Positions 22,986 to 34,001 of a stretch of 64,000 nt of DNA are shown here, one piece after another; within the stretch, counting starts at the first letter, position 1, and the number at the start of each line of letters is the position of its first letter. This DNA is from Trissonchulus latispiculum (taxonomy: Eukaryota > Nematoda > Enoplea > Enoplida > Ironidae): contig JASAND010010598.1 of assembly GCA_030248195.1 (NCBI GenBank), positions 62,001 through 126,000 of the forward strand, given 5' to 3'. Made by a program: the position numbers and the translations under genes. The notes under the pieces were generated by a model. The model was not told the DNA's origin, did no database searches, and was given only the letters and a program-made list of their open reading frames with translations.

Positions 22986-23274
22986 AAGGGTCCAAGCCCC
23001 CCCCAACCCGGACAAGGTACAAGCCCTATTGCTGTCGGGGACAAGGGGTAACGAAAAAATGGCAAAGGGGTAACGAAAAAATGGCAAAGGGGTAACCAAA
23101 AACAGCCGGAAAAATTACTTTTTACAGTAAAATTTCAAAAAATTTCCGGCGTCGCCGGAAATTTTTAGCTAAAATGTTTAATTTTTCGGGAAAATCGGGC
23201 AAAATTTTGAAATTTTTTGAAAAATTGAAGATTTTTGCAAATTTTGACAAAAAGTTGCTAGTGTGAAACCTAAA

Positions 23275-24256
23275 GGCCGGTTCACACGAGGCGATTTACT
23301 AGCAACTTTCAAGCAACTTTTTGCAGGCAACTTTGAAGCAACTCAAAGTTGCTTGCAAATTGCTTGGTGTAAACGGCAGAGCAACTCACAGGCAACTTGA
23401 ATTTTTCACTCGCTCTAGGAGCGACTTTTGTTGGCAACTTTCAAGCAACAGCCAATCAGAACCTACCACGCACATACGCAAGTGTCAAAGACTATATAGG
23501 GCTTTAAAATCAATATAAATTCTGCAGAGCAGGCCGGTGTTGTTTTTACGTGGTCGGTTGAGTTTTTTGTAGTTGTTTTATTTTCCAACTTCGTCATAAT
23601 GAGTTGGTCTAGCGAAAAGGAACAAAAACTTATTGACTTTTATGCTTCAAATCGATGCTTATGGGACTGCAAGCACCATGATTACTACAAGCGTGGAAAT
23701 AGTGAGATGCTACTCAGTAAATTTGGCACTAGTTTGGATCCTCCTACTTCAGGTAATCTCATGAAACTTTTAACTTTACACATTTTAAACATCATATCTA
23801 TTGTACAATAACAAATGATTTCTGGCTTAATGAGACATATTCCACTGCCACGGTACAGATCCTGGGCCAGAAAAATCGAGTTGTAGCAACCAAGTAGATT
23901 TCTCCGGAGAAGCCAATTTTTCACCCATTTTGTTCTCCTTCGGTGAATTGGCTGGGCGGGTTCTGTGCATAAATAGGCCCAAAGCAGCGACAGTCCAATC
24001 AAACCATCCATAGATAACTTTTAACTAGCGGAAGAATGGACAGAACAGAAGGAGTTCACTTGGAAAAAAGCGCCAGTTTAAAATTTTGAGCGCGATGAAA
24101 TTTTATTGGCTGTTGCCTCAAAGTTGCCTAGTCTAAAGTCGAAAGCAAATTGCTTTGTGTAAACATAAAATTGCTAGCAACTTATTGGCAACTAAAGTTG
24201 CTTAAAAGTTGCCGCTAGATTTGGTTGCCTCAAAGTTGCCCCGTGTGAACCGGCCT
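23275..24256. mobile_element. PIF/Harbinger-type element nested in LTR, TSD TAA
   Basis: 982 bp with terminal inverted repeats AGGCCGGTTCACACG / CGTGTGAACCGGCCT. It is flanked by TAA on each side (23272-23274, 24257-24259). The right LTR (CCTAAGATTTTTTGG at 29063) shows the empty site, which proves both borders and the 3-bp duplication. Subterminal regions hold many short GCAACTTT/AAAGTTGC motifs in both orientations. It contains a partial MADF-like coding exon but no transposase domain that I recognise. Confidence 0.93.
23599..23752 (+). pseudogene. MADF/Myb-like protein fragment of the Harbinger element
   Basis: ATG at 23599 opens a frame starting MSWSSEKEQKLIDFYASNRC with LWDCKHHDYYKRGNSE. 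The pattern (acidic start, LI-x-FY, CLWD-x-x-HxDY) matches the first half of a MADF domain, the DNA-binding partner protein of PIF/Harbinger elements. The frame reaches ACTTCAGGTAATCT at about 23746-23757, a plausible splice donor; further coding was not found before the right TIR. A remnant of the second Harbinger protein is the likeliest reading. Confidence 0.55.
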
Positions 24257-25352
24257 TAAGATTTTTTGGCTATTTACTGAGATAAACAATAGTTTAATAA
24301 ATTATAAGTCAAAAGTAAAAACTAATAGTTTGATACAACACCTGAGGTGCAGCTTTCATGGTTGACGTATAGATAACTGGGCCTCAGGGCCTAACAGAAA
24401 TTAATGAGCAAGAACACAGTGTGAAAGAGAAACACCGACTAGCTTACACTGCAACAAAATGGAAGACTGCAACAGTGGCTTTCTATGAGCTGAGCATTTA
24501 AGTCTTAGTCAACGAAGTAGCAAAGTACAAATTGTGGAATACCAGGTATTGCTGGAAATTGCTCAGGCAATTTGCTGCATTCCTATGTTAAAGAATTTCA
24601 GTAGGCACAACTAGCGAAGTGTTAGATAGCGAATTCCACGAATTAAGTAGAATAACAAATCCCAAACATAGTTTCCCGTTTATGAAAGTAGTCAAAGCAT
24701 ATATAAAAAGTAAATTTAACAAGACTTAACAAAGTGAAGGAGATAAAGATTCGGGGCATCACATACCTTCCCCCTTTGAAAGAGGGATCGTCTCCTGACG
24801 ATGTACAAAACACAAGAAATCGCTCAGGCAACTAACAGATACAGTACATTCAACGGACAACAATTTATATACAGCATCTCAGGATGAATATAGCAAAACA
24901 ATAGCAATGTAAGCATATCATAATTACAAGAACACAATGATGACTAAGAAAAATTAGGCCAAGGAAAAGTTTGCTTGTTAGTTCCACTCTCTCAGTTTTT
25001 GATTATCAAACAGTTTTGTTTTCAAGAGGTGAGGTCTTCAAATATAATGTTCAGTGTTCAGCGGCTAAGGTCACTGCAGAAGATGGAATAACCATTGAAT
25101 GTAATCATTCAACAATAGCCACGTGTTAATCGGAGTAAGAAGTAAGGATCACGTAGAGCCATTAATAAAGATTGCAATTATCATGAAAATAAGAAATAGA
25201 AGATCGCACATAAGAATGTAGGTAGTCAATTCAAGCAAAATAATTAATTTCCATCCGATTGTCCAATAGTCTGTGGTCATTGATAACTTGGGGTACCAAA
25301 GCATCAAATAACATACGCATGACTGTAGTAACTGCAAAAGGACAAACAAACA

Positions 25353-25793
25353 TCATGCCACTGATTTATCGGAGCACTTCCGACGGCGTAGACTAATAAA
25401 TACCGGGTACAGACGATCGTATAGTCGAGTTACCAACAGCTCAGGCCGTTGGCGGAGCATCCTGATGTGCCAAGTTCGGTAGAATTGGCATAAAGCGAAA
25501 CAACAGCGCTGGCGACTGCTAGGAGGAGTGACAACGATCTGCTCAGGCAGACGTTGGACTGGGTCCTCCTGGTCCGGAGCAAGAGTTTCTTCATCCGTCG
25601 CCTGTTCACCCTCCAATTGGGGAATTTCAGCAGAAACATCTAGTTGGGCAGCCACAAATAGTCCGACTGCTCCAGGGGCTAAGCTATCGTAGGCTGAGTC
25701 GGCAGAAACCTCGGGATCACCGCCTGGTGATTGGTCGGAATTTGCCAGGGCAGGGGCTCCAGTGTCGACTTCCAGGGCGATATCAGCAACCAT
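25353..25793 (-). CDS. Small acidic ORF in LTR element B
   Basis: 146 codons. The first 100 residues are Asp/Glu/Ala/Pro-rich (LEVDTGAPALANSD, EGEQATDEETL) and the C-terminus is basic with several Arg (LRQRPELLVTRLYDRLYP). No family recognised. It lies between the membrane ORF and the polypurine tract, where some LTR elements carry accessory genes. Confidence 0.4.
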   Translation of the reverse strand: MVADIALEVDTGAPALANSDQSPGGDPEVSADSAYDSLAPGAVGLFVAAQLDVSAEIPQLEGEQATDEETLAPDQEDPVQRLPEQIVVTPPSSRQRCCFALCQFYRTWHIRMLRQRPELLVTRLYDRLYPVFISLRRRKCSDKSVA

Positions 25794-26460
25794 ATGATCG
25801 GGGACAGTGAGTGCGTCCGAAATCAGTTGAGTCTGCGGGCACTCCTAAGAACTAGCTCTTCGTGCTGAAGCGCATCTGTGGTCACCGTCCGTCGATAGCC
25901 ATCATTGTTATGTTGGTTTGGCTGAATGTCTGAAACAGATTATATACATTAAAGTTCAAATCATAAGAAAGTTAGGGACCTGCCAGGAGTCCGGAGGCAT
26001 ACAATCAGGACATACGCTCATACCGTATAAAACAAAAATAAGAATAAGACAATTTTCTCAACAGATATATAGATGCATACATTTTACACAGATATATATA
26101 TACACAAAATTACTCAACTAAATAACACAACAGATGGATACAAAAACACTAAATTTAAAATGGTGAAAATTAAACAATACACTTAAAAACACATAAATGC
26201 CATAAATACGCAACATGTAAAAGAGTACGTAAAATGATATGTATCCAAGCACAAAACAACAGCGAAGATGCTTAGGCACAGCACAATAAAATGCTATATG
26301 TTAGGATCAAAGACATGCACAAATGTCAAATCAGTCATGAAACAAGATAACGTACTATAAACTAACAGGAATACATAATAAATGCTGTTGAAAGAATCAA
26401 ATAATACAAATAACAACAGGGCAAGCCTTAGACTTCAAAGTCTGGCTGGTAAACCAAACA

Positions 26461-28089
26461 TTAGCTAACCAAGTACATGCGTAATAGTGAAAATAGCACG
26501 GCACATTTAACAGATATGATTCGTGAGTTGAACAGGTAATGTGGCGTGTTTGGTATAAGAACCTTTTTCGTTGGTGCACAGCTCAGGCTGCGAATCAAGA
26601 CAAAATTGAGGAAACAAACTACAACCAGATACAGTACAAAAGAAAGCCAAATCCAGGTAAACCAAAGATCACAACAACACGCAATCTTGACAATTGGAGG
26701 AGGTTCAGGTGGCCGCCTGGGTCGGTATCCACATGGAATATCAAAAGAAAGGCTCTCTTCAAACATTAGCATTGCCCCACAAAGCAATGGTGGCTGCAGT
26801 TTTGACAATGCAGTAACATATCGACGTTTTTGTCCAGCAATGACTTCTCCATTATGACCAAGTTTAAATACTTCCGCAACCTCATGTTGCGGCAGCAAAT
26901 TAGAGACATAGTAGTAGCTCACTGCACTAGGCACACTCTCTAAACATTTGCAGATGACGGAAGTTTTATTGTTTTCCACGTTGATGCTGGAAGCAGAGAC
27001 CTCAGAGTCTGACTGCACTGAAGCATATAATTCTGCTGTAATGCGTTCTTCCTGATTAGTTCTTGACTCCCAATAGCCGTCTGCTCTGTTCGATCTGGAA
27101 CTGTCCTCGGAGCACGATCCATCCAAAAATGCGACCTCCACTTGATGCAGAGTGAATGTAGTAACGAAATGATTACCAATTATCCAACAACCGCTTACTA
27201 AACAATGAGCATCTTCTTTGTTGAATTCGATTCCCAAAAATTGTTCCTGTTGATTACAGTCAGGAAGCAGTACTACTTCGCTCTCCATGCTTGATGAGTT
27301 CAAAGGATCTTCGCATTTTGATGGATGCAAGTTATCAGCGTCCCACGAAACATTGTAGCCATCCGTCAGCACAGCCCCAGAAATGGTCACTGGGCTTCCT
27401 GCCGCTTTGTCAACTGAAAAGGGTTCAGAACAACTAATTCCCTCACGGGAACCTTGCGCTGAGCATGTAAGTTTCTCCTTGCTGTGATGCAAACAATTGT
27501 CCATTGCTGAATGTTTCCATTCTGCCACTGCGATCCCAGTGTTACTCCTAATTCTTAAAGCACAGGGCATATCAGTGCTCCTAGGTGCTGAAAAGGCCGA
27601 TGCATCACCTTTTTCAGAAACATTACTAAGGCAAGTTATTCCTCCTGATTGGGGCATATTGTTAGGCTGCGTAATGAACTTACCATGATCAACTGATTCC
27701 GGTAGTATCGTCTGCATTTCGAACCGCGGCAATTGCTTTGACTGCACGAAATTTGCCGACATATCTGCACTAGGTCCAGGGCTAAAACTAGCAAGGTCAG
27801 CTTTTCTCTGCAGACTGTTGATTCCGTGTCCACTCCAAGAAAAAGTATGCGGACTCCCAACCATTTTTTTAAGCATGAAAGTGTCCAGATGTCCAGTCAA
27901 CAGTAGATTTACCTCATGGCGTTTCGCTAGTTTCACTGCTTCTTCGAATGTCTCAGGATCAGAAATAAGAACCAACTGTTGTATGCAGCTTACCAAATTA
28001 TTGACGAAGAAATTCTTCATGAATATCTTCTGTGCGTCGCAGGATAGGCATTCCGAACCAATTTCTGAATAGCTAAGGCAAAGTCGCAA
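26461..28089 (-). CDS. Gag C-terminal part fused to a long ORF with one membrane segment
   Basis: 542 codons. Residues about 18-60 (QKIFMKNFFVNNLVSCI... ISDPETFEEAVKLAKRHE) are the end of a retrotransposon Gag capsid and continue gag after a frameshift near 28020-28040. About 380 residues follow with no recognised domain, Ser/Glu/Cys-rich and without a zinc knuckle. Then comes a proline-rich RPRRPPEPPP hinge and a strongly hydrophobic segment (WIWLSFVLYLVVVCFLNFVL). Pol would normally occupy this place. A retroelement membrane or envelope-like product is possible, but no glycoprotein motif is clear enough to name one. Confidence 0.6.
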   Translation of the reverse strand: MRLCLSYSEIGSECLSCDAQKIFMKNFFVNNLVSCIQQLVLISDPETFEEAVKLAKRHEVNLLLTGHLDTFMLKKMVGSPHTFSWSGHGINSLQRKADLASFSPGPSADMSANFVQSKQLPRFEMQTILPESVDHGKFITQPNNMPQSGGITCLSNVSEKGDASAFSAPRSTDMPCALRIRSNTGIAVAEWKHSAMDNCLHHSKEKLTCSAQGSREGISCSEPFSVDKAAGSPVTISGAVLTDGYNVSWDADNLHPSKCEDPLNSSSMESEVVLLPDCNQQEQFLGIEFNKEDAHCLVSGCWIIGNHFVTTFTLHQVEVAFLDGSCSEDSSRSNRADGYWESRTNQEERITAELYASVQSDSEVSASSINVENNKTSVICKCLESVPSAVSYYYVSNLLPQHEVAEVFKLGHNGEVIAGQKRRYVTALSKLQPPLLCGAMLMFEESLSFDIPCGYRPRRPPEPPPIVKIACCCDLWFTWIWLSFVLYLVVVCFLNFVLIRSLSCAPTKKVLIPNTPHYLFNSRIISVKCAVLFSLLRMYLVS

Positions 28090-28568
28090 ACGGTCTCTCC
28101 AGCGAGTTGCTTCCTTCCCCGCAGTTGCGCACCACTGAGCTTAATCAATTCATCAGTCTTCAAAAGTGACAGTAGCTTCCCTTTAAGGCCTGCATAAGTG
28201 CGCTTTTCCTCAGAGCTCAGGCTCTGGTACGCCTCCAAGGCGCCTTCTCGCAAGTAGGCAGGTAGTGTCTTGGCCATCTTGTCTTCGTTCCAGGAGCTGG
28301 CTTGAGCCAAAAGTTCAAACATTACAATAAATTCTGAAAAGTCCTCGCCCAAACGGCCAGCGAACGGTTCCAAAACAATAGGAACCTCCCTCTCTGAATT
28401 GCTTTCAATGCAGTCGAGTCTTTGCATAGTAGAGCGTTCCAAAAATTCCAATCGTTTCTGCAGCTGCCTCAGGGCAGTCTGCTGTTGCGATAGCATTTCA
28501 TCCACTGACCATCCAGGTTTGCCTCGTTCCTTTTCTGTTTCAACAGCTTCCACAAAACTGTCGGCCAT
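28017..28568 (-). CDS. Gag, LTR element B (N-terminal frame)
   Basis: The chosen start is the ATG at 28568 (MADSFVEAVETE); upstream codons belong to a sequence ending CCTTTCAG, a possible splice acceptor 3 bp before the ATG. The protein has a coiled-coil-like stretch (QQTALRQLQKRLEFLER) then the retrotransposon Gag core: PFAGRLGEDFSEFIVMFELL, KTLPAYLREGALEAYQSL and GETVCDFALAIQKLVRNAYP. The frame leaves gag near 28035 and coding continues in the 28089-26461 frame, so one frameshift (programmed or mutational) separates them. Confidence 0.75.
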   Translation of the reverse strand: MADSFVEAVETEKERGKPGWSVDEMLSQQQTALRQLQKRLEFLERSTMQRLDCIESNSEREVPIVLEPFAGRLGEDFSEFIVMFELLAQASSWNEDKMAKTLPAYLREGALEAYQSLSSEEKRTYAGLKGKLLSLLKTDELIKLSGAQLRGRKQLAGETVCDFALAIQKLVRNAYPATHRRYS

Positions 28569-29055
28569 GACCTGAAAGGCTTTACGTCTCCTATAAATAT
28601 TAAATAGAATTAAATGCAAAATTAGTCAACTAACAACAACAACAACAAAACCAAATCAGCTATTACGTGATATATATACGAATTATTGGGCTTCTTAGAC
28701 TTCGCCCTTGCCAAAATATTTAGCGCAAAATACATAGGAAAAGGAAAAAATACCAGACAAAAAACAAAAAATGCTACTGCCAAAATTCCGTGGAAGACGA
28801 AAACAGCTAGCCAACCTGGCTGAAAAACCAAGACCTAAAATCCGAAAGTCGAAATAAAAGTGTCTGCCAAGTCCGTGGCAGAAAAGTCCTAGGCCGAATC
28901 CGCGGCAAATCAAAACAAAAACAACTGCCAAATCCGTGGCAGAAAAACGGAAAAAAGATCCAAACACACAAGCGAACAGAAAAAATAGTTAACTAAGCTG
29001 CGAGCGTAGGCAGGGCAGGAGTAGAACCTTCCCCTACCCTACTCGCAGCGCCAAT

Positions 29056-29571
29056 TGTGAAACCTAAGATTTTTTGGCTATTTACTGAGATAAAAAATAG
29101 TTTAATAAATTATAAGTCAAAAGTAAAAACTAATAGTTTGATACAACACCCGAGGTGCAGCTTTCATGGTTGACGTATAGATAACTGGGCCTCAGGGCCT
29201 AACAGAAATTAATGAGCAAGAACACAGTGTGAAAGAGAAACATCGACTAGCTTACACTGCAACAAAATGGAAGACTGCAACAGTGGCTTTCTATGAGCTG
29301 AGCATTTAAGTCTTAGTCAACGAAGTAGCAAAGTACAAATTGTGGAATACCAGGTATTGCTGGAAATTGCTCAGGCAATTTGCTGCATTCCTATGTTAAA
29401 GAATTTCAGTAGGCACAACTAGCGAAGTGTTAGATAGCGAATTCCATGAATTAAGTAGAATAACAAATCCCAAACATAGTTTCCCGTTTATGAAAGTAGT
29501 CAAAACATATAAAAAAAGTAAATTTAACAAGACTTAACAAGGTGAAGGAGATAAAAATTAGGGGCATCACA
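29056..29571 (-). repeat. 5' LTR of LTR element B
   Basis: 516 bp, TGTGATGCCCC...GGTTTCACA when read on the coding strand. It differs from the other LTR at roughly ten positions, suggesting a fairly recent insertion. It is the uninterrupted copy and gives the empty site for the nested Harbinger element. Confidence 0.9.
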
Positions 29572-29575
29572 CTAG

Positions 29576-29816
29576 TTTTAATAAAATTAGCGTTAATTTT
29601 TCGAAAAATTTCACAAATTTTTTAAGGTACAAGCCCCCTCAAAATTTTTTGGGGACAAGCCCCCCCAGAACCCGACCCTATGTTAGTTGGTTAGTTAAAT
29701 TTATTTTCCAGCCAATCAACATCAACAATACAACAAAATTTTCACATAAATATTTCATCTCCACATAAGTCCAAGCAACCGAATATCAATCATTTACATA
29801 TTATCATTGGTTGGAG
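29576..29816. other. Flank of LTR element B, part of a split older repeat
   Basis: AGGTACAAGCCCCCTC and GGGGACAAGCCCCCC resemble AAGGTACAAGCCC and CGGGGACAAGGGG at 23012-23046, left of the LTR element. The LTR element therefore seems to have landed inside an older repeat. Confidence 0.45.
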
Positions 29817-29860
29817 GGGAAGAGGTGTGCCTATTGACAGGCATCTAATCCTCTTCCCCT
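29817..29860 (-). repeat. 3'-terminal hairpin of the second CR1-like LINE
   Basis: GGGGAAGAGG...CCTCTTCCCC stem with a second inner stem TGCCTATTGACAGGCA. It sits just after the ORF2 stop (29879) on the LINE strand, the position of the 3' hairpin recognised by RT in CR1-like elements. Confidence 0.6.
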
Positions 29861-32640
29861 GGTATACTGCATTAATGACTAGCTTCCAATGCGGCTTTTA
29901 AATACATTAATATTTTCTGCGAAAATAATCGTATCAGGCAAACTATTCCAAATTAGAACAACTCTATTGCTAAAGAAATACTTTGCAATATCCAAATAAT
30001 TTCCCTGAACTTTAAGCTTAAATAAATGACCCCGTGTCTCAGTAGTGCTAAATTCAAAATAATCGTCAAAATCTAGGTCAACAAGGCGATGCACCATTTT
30101 ATAAACCAACACCAAATCTTTAACCATTCGTCTTTCTTCCAATGAAGGAAGTTTTAATTTCTCGAGTCTTTGAGGATAAGATAAATTCTTTAAACCTGGT
30201 AATCTTCTGGTGAATAATTTTTGAACTTTCTCAATAAGGTCAATATCTTTTAATAGATAAGGGGACCAAAGTTCTGATGCATATTCCAGTTTAGATCGAA
30301 CAAAAGTTTTGTAGACTTTTGATAAAAAATTAATTTCACGAGTATGGAAGGATGCGTATACTAGATTTACCAATTTGGATCCTGTTTTTGCTATATTACA
30401 ACAATGAGCAGAGAAAGTCATACTATTACTGACAGTAACACTAAGGTCACAAAAAGTTGTGACTGCTTTCAGTACATTGTTCCCTATATGATAATCATTG
30501 ACCACATTTCCATACCCCAAATGCATAACAAAACACTTTCCAACAGCGAGAACTAGTTGTCCAAGTGCAGTCCATGTACTAACAGCATTCAAGTCTTGTT
30601 GCAGCAGCAATTTTCCAATTACAGGGTCAGAGTAGACAATATAGATCTTAGCATCATCTGCATATAATTTAACATATGCACTACTAAGAGAGGAACAAAG
30701 ATCATTGATGTACAATAGAAACAAGATAGGTCCCAATATACTTCCTTGAGGCACACCAGACGTGACAGGCACTGTTTCTGATTTTGAACTATTAATAAAC
30801 ACAAACTGCTGTCTGTCTTTAAGATAATCACAAAACTAATTCAAAAGCATTCCTGTTATTCCGAGATTTTGCAAAACATTCAACAGTTTCAGATGAGGCA
30901 CACTGTCAAAGGCTTTGGCTATATCAAGATACACGACGTCAACGAATTGTCGTCGTTATAATGCTCGTATCCATGCATTGTACGTCTCAAGTAACTGAGA
31001 AACTTTTAGAAACAAAAAAATCGTTTTTTACGGAATCCAAATTGGTTAACATCCAATATATTACAGTTGTCTAAAAATTCACACAGATATTCTGCAATAA
31101 TTGATTCCATCACTTTACTACAACCACACAGCAAACTAATAGGTCTATAATTTTTGAAACACGTTTTTAATCCTTTTTTATGAACGGGCACTATTTTTGC
31201 AAGTTTCCACTCAGTTGGAATCGACGACTTTTGAAAAATTACAGTAAAAAGAATTGATAGAGGCTAAGAAATGGAATCAGACAATTTGCTTAAGACATAC
31301 TGAAATATCTCATCAGGCCCAGAACTGTGCTTAGCAGAAATAGATTTCAGATGTTCTAGGACTTTATTTTCGGTAAATACAATAGTATCAAGATTATCAT
31401 TAAGTTGAGGACGTGACAATTCTAAAGGTACTCCGTTATCCAGTGTAAATACCGAAGCAAAATATTCGTTGAACTTCTCAGCTTTCAATTTATCATCTGT
31501 AATAAAATTATCATTGCTAATCATAACAGGAATTGGTGAATTAGTTTTAAACTTCGATTTGACATATCGCCAAAATTTAGGTTCGCTAGCTGATTCTAAA
31601 ATTTTCTTTTCTTTAGTACGCACCTCCGATCGTTTTGCACGACGAGCAATTTTGGCAGCATTTTTTCAATTGTTTTTGTTGCGTAAAGTAGGATTTGAAC
31701 GAAATATTTTATGCAATTTTAACTGTTTAACATGCAGTTTTCTAGTTCTGGACGACCAAACAAATCTTCTGTTTCTGACTTCATTAAACGGGACAAATAT
31801 CTCAATACATTTCCATAATACATCCTTAAACATTAACCATAATTGATCAACAGAATGTTCCACATTAAGTATTTGATCCCAGTCCAATCGATTTAAATAA
31901 TGTTTCATTAATTCCCAATTTGCTTTGCGAAAGTCGTAGTAACCATTGACTGATGGATTGTTTGCATTTAAGAAACTAGTATTAAACGGACCAAGTACAC
32001 CGTTAACAGAAAAATGATCAGTTGCAAGAAAAGGCGGACAACAACTAACATTGTGCAAAAAATCATTGTCTGACGTAAACATTATGTCAAGCAAGTTACC
32101 TCGATTGTGGGTGGGTTCGCATACACATTGGGTAAACCCATGCTCAATCATGGTTGTACAAAAAATATATTCAGGGGATGCTAACGCGGGCACAATATTC
32201 CAATCAATTTGAGGATAATTAAAATCACCAGCAACCAATTTTAATCCAGTGACATTCATATGTTGGCGAATTTTGTCAACCAAACATATTGTAGACTGGG
32301 CGTTGTTTTTGGAAGGAGAACGATAGATCAAGGCAATTCTTACAGAAATATTACGTGAAATGTACAAATCTCCAAAAATAGCTTCAAAATATTCATTACT
32401 AACATTCTCAATACAAAAGAACTGTATCCGTTTAGGTATTAATAACATTACCCCTCCACCAAGACCAAGTCTTGAAGTATCATCGCAACGCATTACATCA
32501 TGACTAGATAAAACAATATCAAGCGCCAAATAAAAATCTTTTTCCAGCCACGTTTCTGTTAAAAAATACAATGTATCAGGATTGTTACTAGTTTCAAAAG
32601 TCAGTTCCGACAATTTGCTTCTATACTACGAACATTTAAC
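29817..32640 (-). mobile_element. Second CR1-like LINE, ORF2 broken in several frames
   Basis: Minus-strand APE-type non-LTR retrotransposon without its ORF1. Endonuclease 32613-31666 (TETWLEKDF, GGGVMLLIP, VAGDFNYPQIDW, TDHFSVNGV). RT: 31623-31264 (SSGPDEI), 31191-31006 (NYRPISLL, QFGFRKK), a segment of broken frame with the motif A region near 30920, then 30802-29879 with SGVPQGSILGPILFLLYIND and an intact YADD catalytic motif. At least three frame breaks make it inactive. It differs in sequence from the LINE at 11084-13602. Confidence 0.85.
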
Positions 32641-32683
32641 AAGCATAAGTTAACTAATAACTGCTTTGGGAATGATTGCCTGT

Positions 32684-32862
32684 AAATGTATGCCCCCCAC
32701 CAAACGGGGACCCCTTTTGCATACCCCCCCCCAAACGGGGAGGGGGTATGCTTGTCGACCCCCCCCCCCCAAACGGGGGAACATTCGCGTATTGTGGTCG
32801 GAGCACCGTTACACAATGCCAAGCAGAGGAGCCCTCTAGTGGCTTACTCTTCTTCTAATATA
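32684..32862. mobile_element. Partial copy of the TAGAAGAAGAGTAAGCC TIR element
   Basis: Right half only. CCAAACGGGGACCCC units (32701-32775) lead to GGGGGAACATTCGCG, then GCCCTCTAGTGGCTTACTCT and TCTTCTA. It matches the right end of 54568-55065 closely; the left end is missing where the LINE begins. Confidence 0.8.
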
Positions 32863-33770
32863 TATAGTGCAATTATGCACTCTTGATATTAGTATAAGAG
32901 GTGCTGACTCTTATATATTACGTACTCTTGCTACAGGTTAAGGGTTTAAAGTGAAGTATTTAGCATTTCGTTATGTAATAGCTGAAAATGAGCAAAATCG
33001 CAGACTATATAATTTGGTCCCCGGCGACCTCCCCTTAAGGTGGTGGCATCGTTTACCGCACTGGTGTAGATTAGAAAAATTGTAATGGCAGCCTATATAT
33101 TTGACTGCTATCAAGCATTAAATAAGAAAAACTTGCATATTCTCAAAAAATGTTAGCATTCACAATCACAGTTGAGTGGTAACTCACAAATTGGAAAAAT
33201 TAAAATGAAATTTTGAACAAGGATTACTTTCGATTAAATTATGTTAGAAAGTTGAAACTTCGTATGCGAAGACAGTAATAGCTTGCAGAGGGTCATTTTC
33301 AGCATTCTAGTTACTCTTTAGCATGTCCAAAGAAAACTACTAAAAGCGCACATTGATGCCATTTTTCAAAATTCAACATGCGATATCTGTTATTCTTGAC
33401 GAAAACAGAAAACTAGGAAAAATGACCCTGCAGTAGGTTTTAGCCAATTGGTATGCCAAATTTGAAAACACAAAATTACTCGAAACATGCAAAAACCTTG
33501 TTTAAAACATAAATCTGATTCTATATTTAACGGTCTAAGTAATTATCGATAAGCTAGGTGTTGGCTTGCCATTACAAAGAAGGCACATTAGTGACCAAAA
33601 AGAATTTTGTTATTGTGGAACAAAACAAACTGCGTGGGGAGGGGCACGGAGGATGGATAAGAGATGTATATTTCCTTTTATTATTACAGACGCTTTCGAA
33701 ATAGTCGGGGCGAGCGAATAACGCTACTTTATTTGTATATATTCCCCCTTTTGTAATTTTACTCCCCCGG
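32863..33770. other. Intergenic DNA with a worn CAAGAGTAC MITE end
   Basis: 32878-32935 carries CACTCTTGATATTAG and TATTACGTACTCTTG, worn ends of the 7-bp-TSD MITE family. The phrase GAGGGTCATTTTCAG (33287) against AAAATGACCCTGCAG (33419) is a loose inverted pair. No gene seen. Confidence 0.45.
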
Positions 33771-33822
33771 AAAGCTTTGGGGTTGAACCAACGGCCGGAT
33801 ACCTCCGGAAAGCCGGAAAACC

Positions 33823-33828
33823 TTTATT
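33823..33828 (-). promoter_or_regulatory. Candidate polyadenylation signal AATAAA
   Basis: AATAAA on the minus strand, 174 bp downstream of the stop codon of the duplicated SLC25A26 exon (copy 1). The aligned position in the functional-looking copy (about 38441-38446) reads AAGAAA. This could terminate transcripts that read through from copy 2; that is inference. Confidence 0.4.
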
Positions 33829-34001
33829 TTCCAGCCAACCTACCCACATATGCAGCCTAATTTTACCACTACCAAAAATTTAACAAAACCAGCTTTAATA
33901 AACTAACAAAATTTCTACAGAGCAAAAAATGACAAATACAATTAACAGAAAAACAGAAAATAGCTAATTACACAACAAACAAAACAACTTTTAAAAAAGT
34001 A

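Larger units (their letters stand above)
23263..29571 (-). mobile_element. Complete LTR element B, gag plus membrane ORF, no pol, TSD CTAG
   Basis: Left LTR 23263-24763 (515 bp plus a nested 982-bp element and its TSD) and right LTR 29056-29571 are about 98 percent alike by eye. The perfect 4-bp duplication CTAG flanks it (23259-23262, 29572-29575). Coding is on the minus strand: primer-binding site TGGCGCTGCGAGTAGG just inside the right LTR (about 29036-29053) and polypurine tract CAAAGGGGGAAGGTA next to the left LTR (24764-24778). Interior: gag (28568-28017, shifting frame), a long ORF with one membrane segment (28089-26461) and a small acidic ORF (25793-25353). No protease, RT, RNase H or integrase was seen, so it must move with proteins from another element. 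Confidence 0.9.

Noticed and set aside
22559..23099. Gly/Pro-rich frames over the GGTCCCC array
   Set aside because: They are translations of the G-rich minisatellite on both strands.
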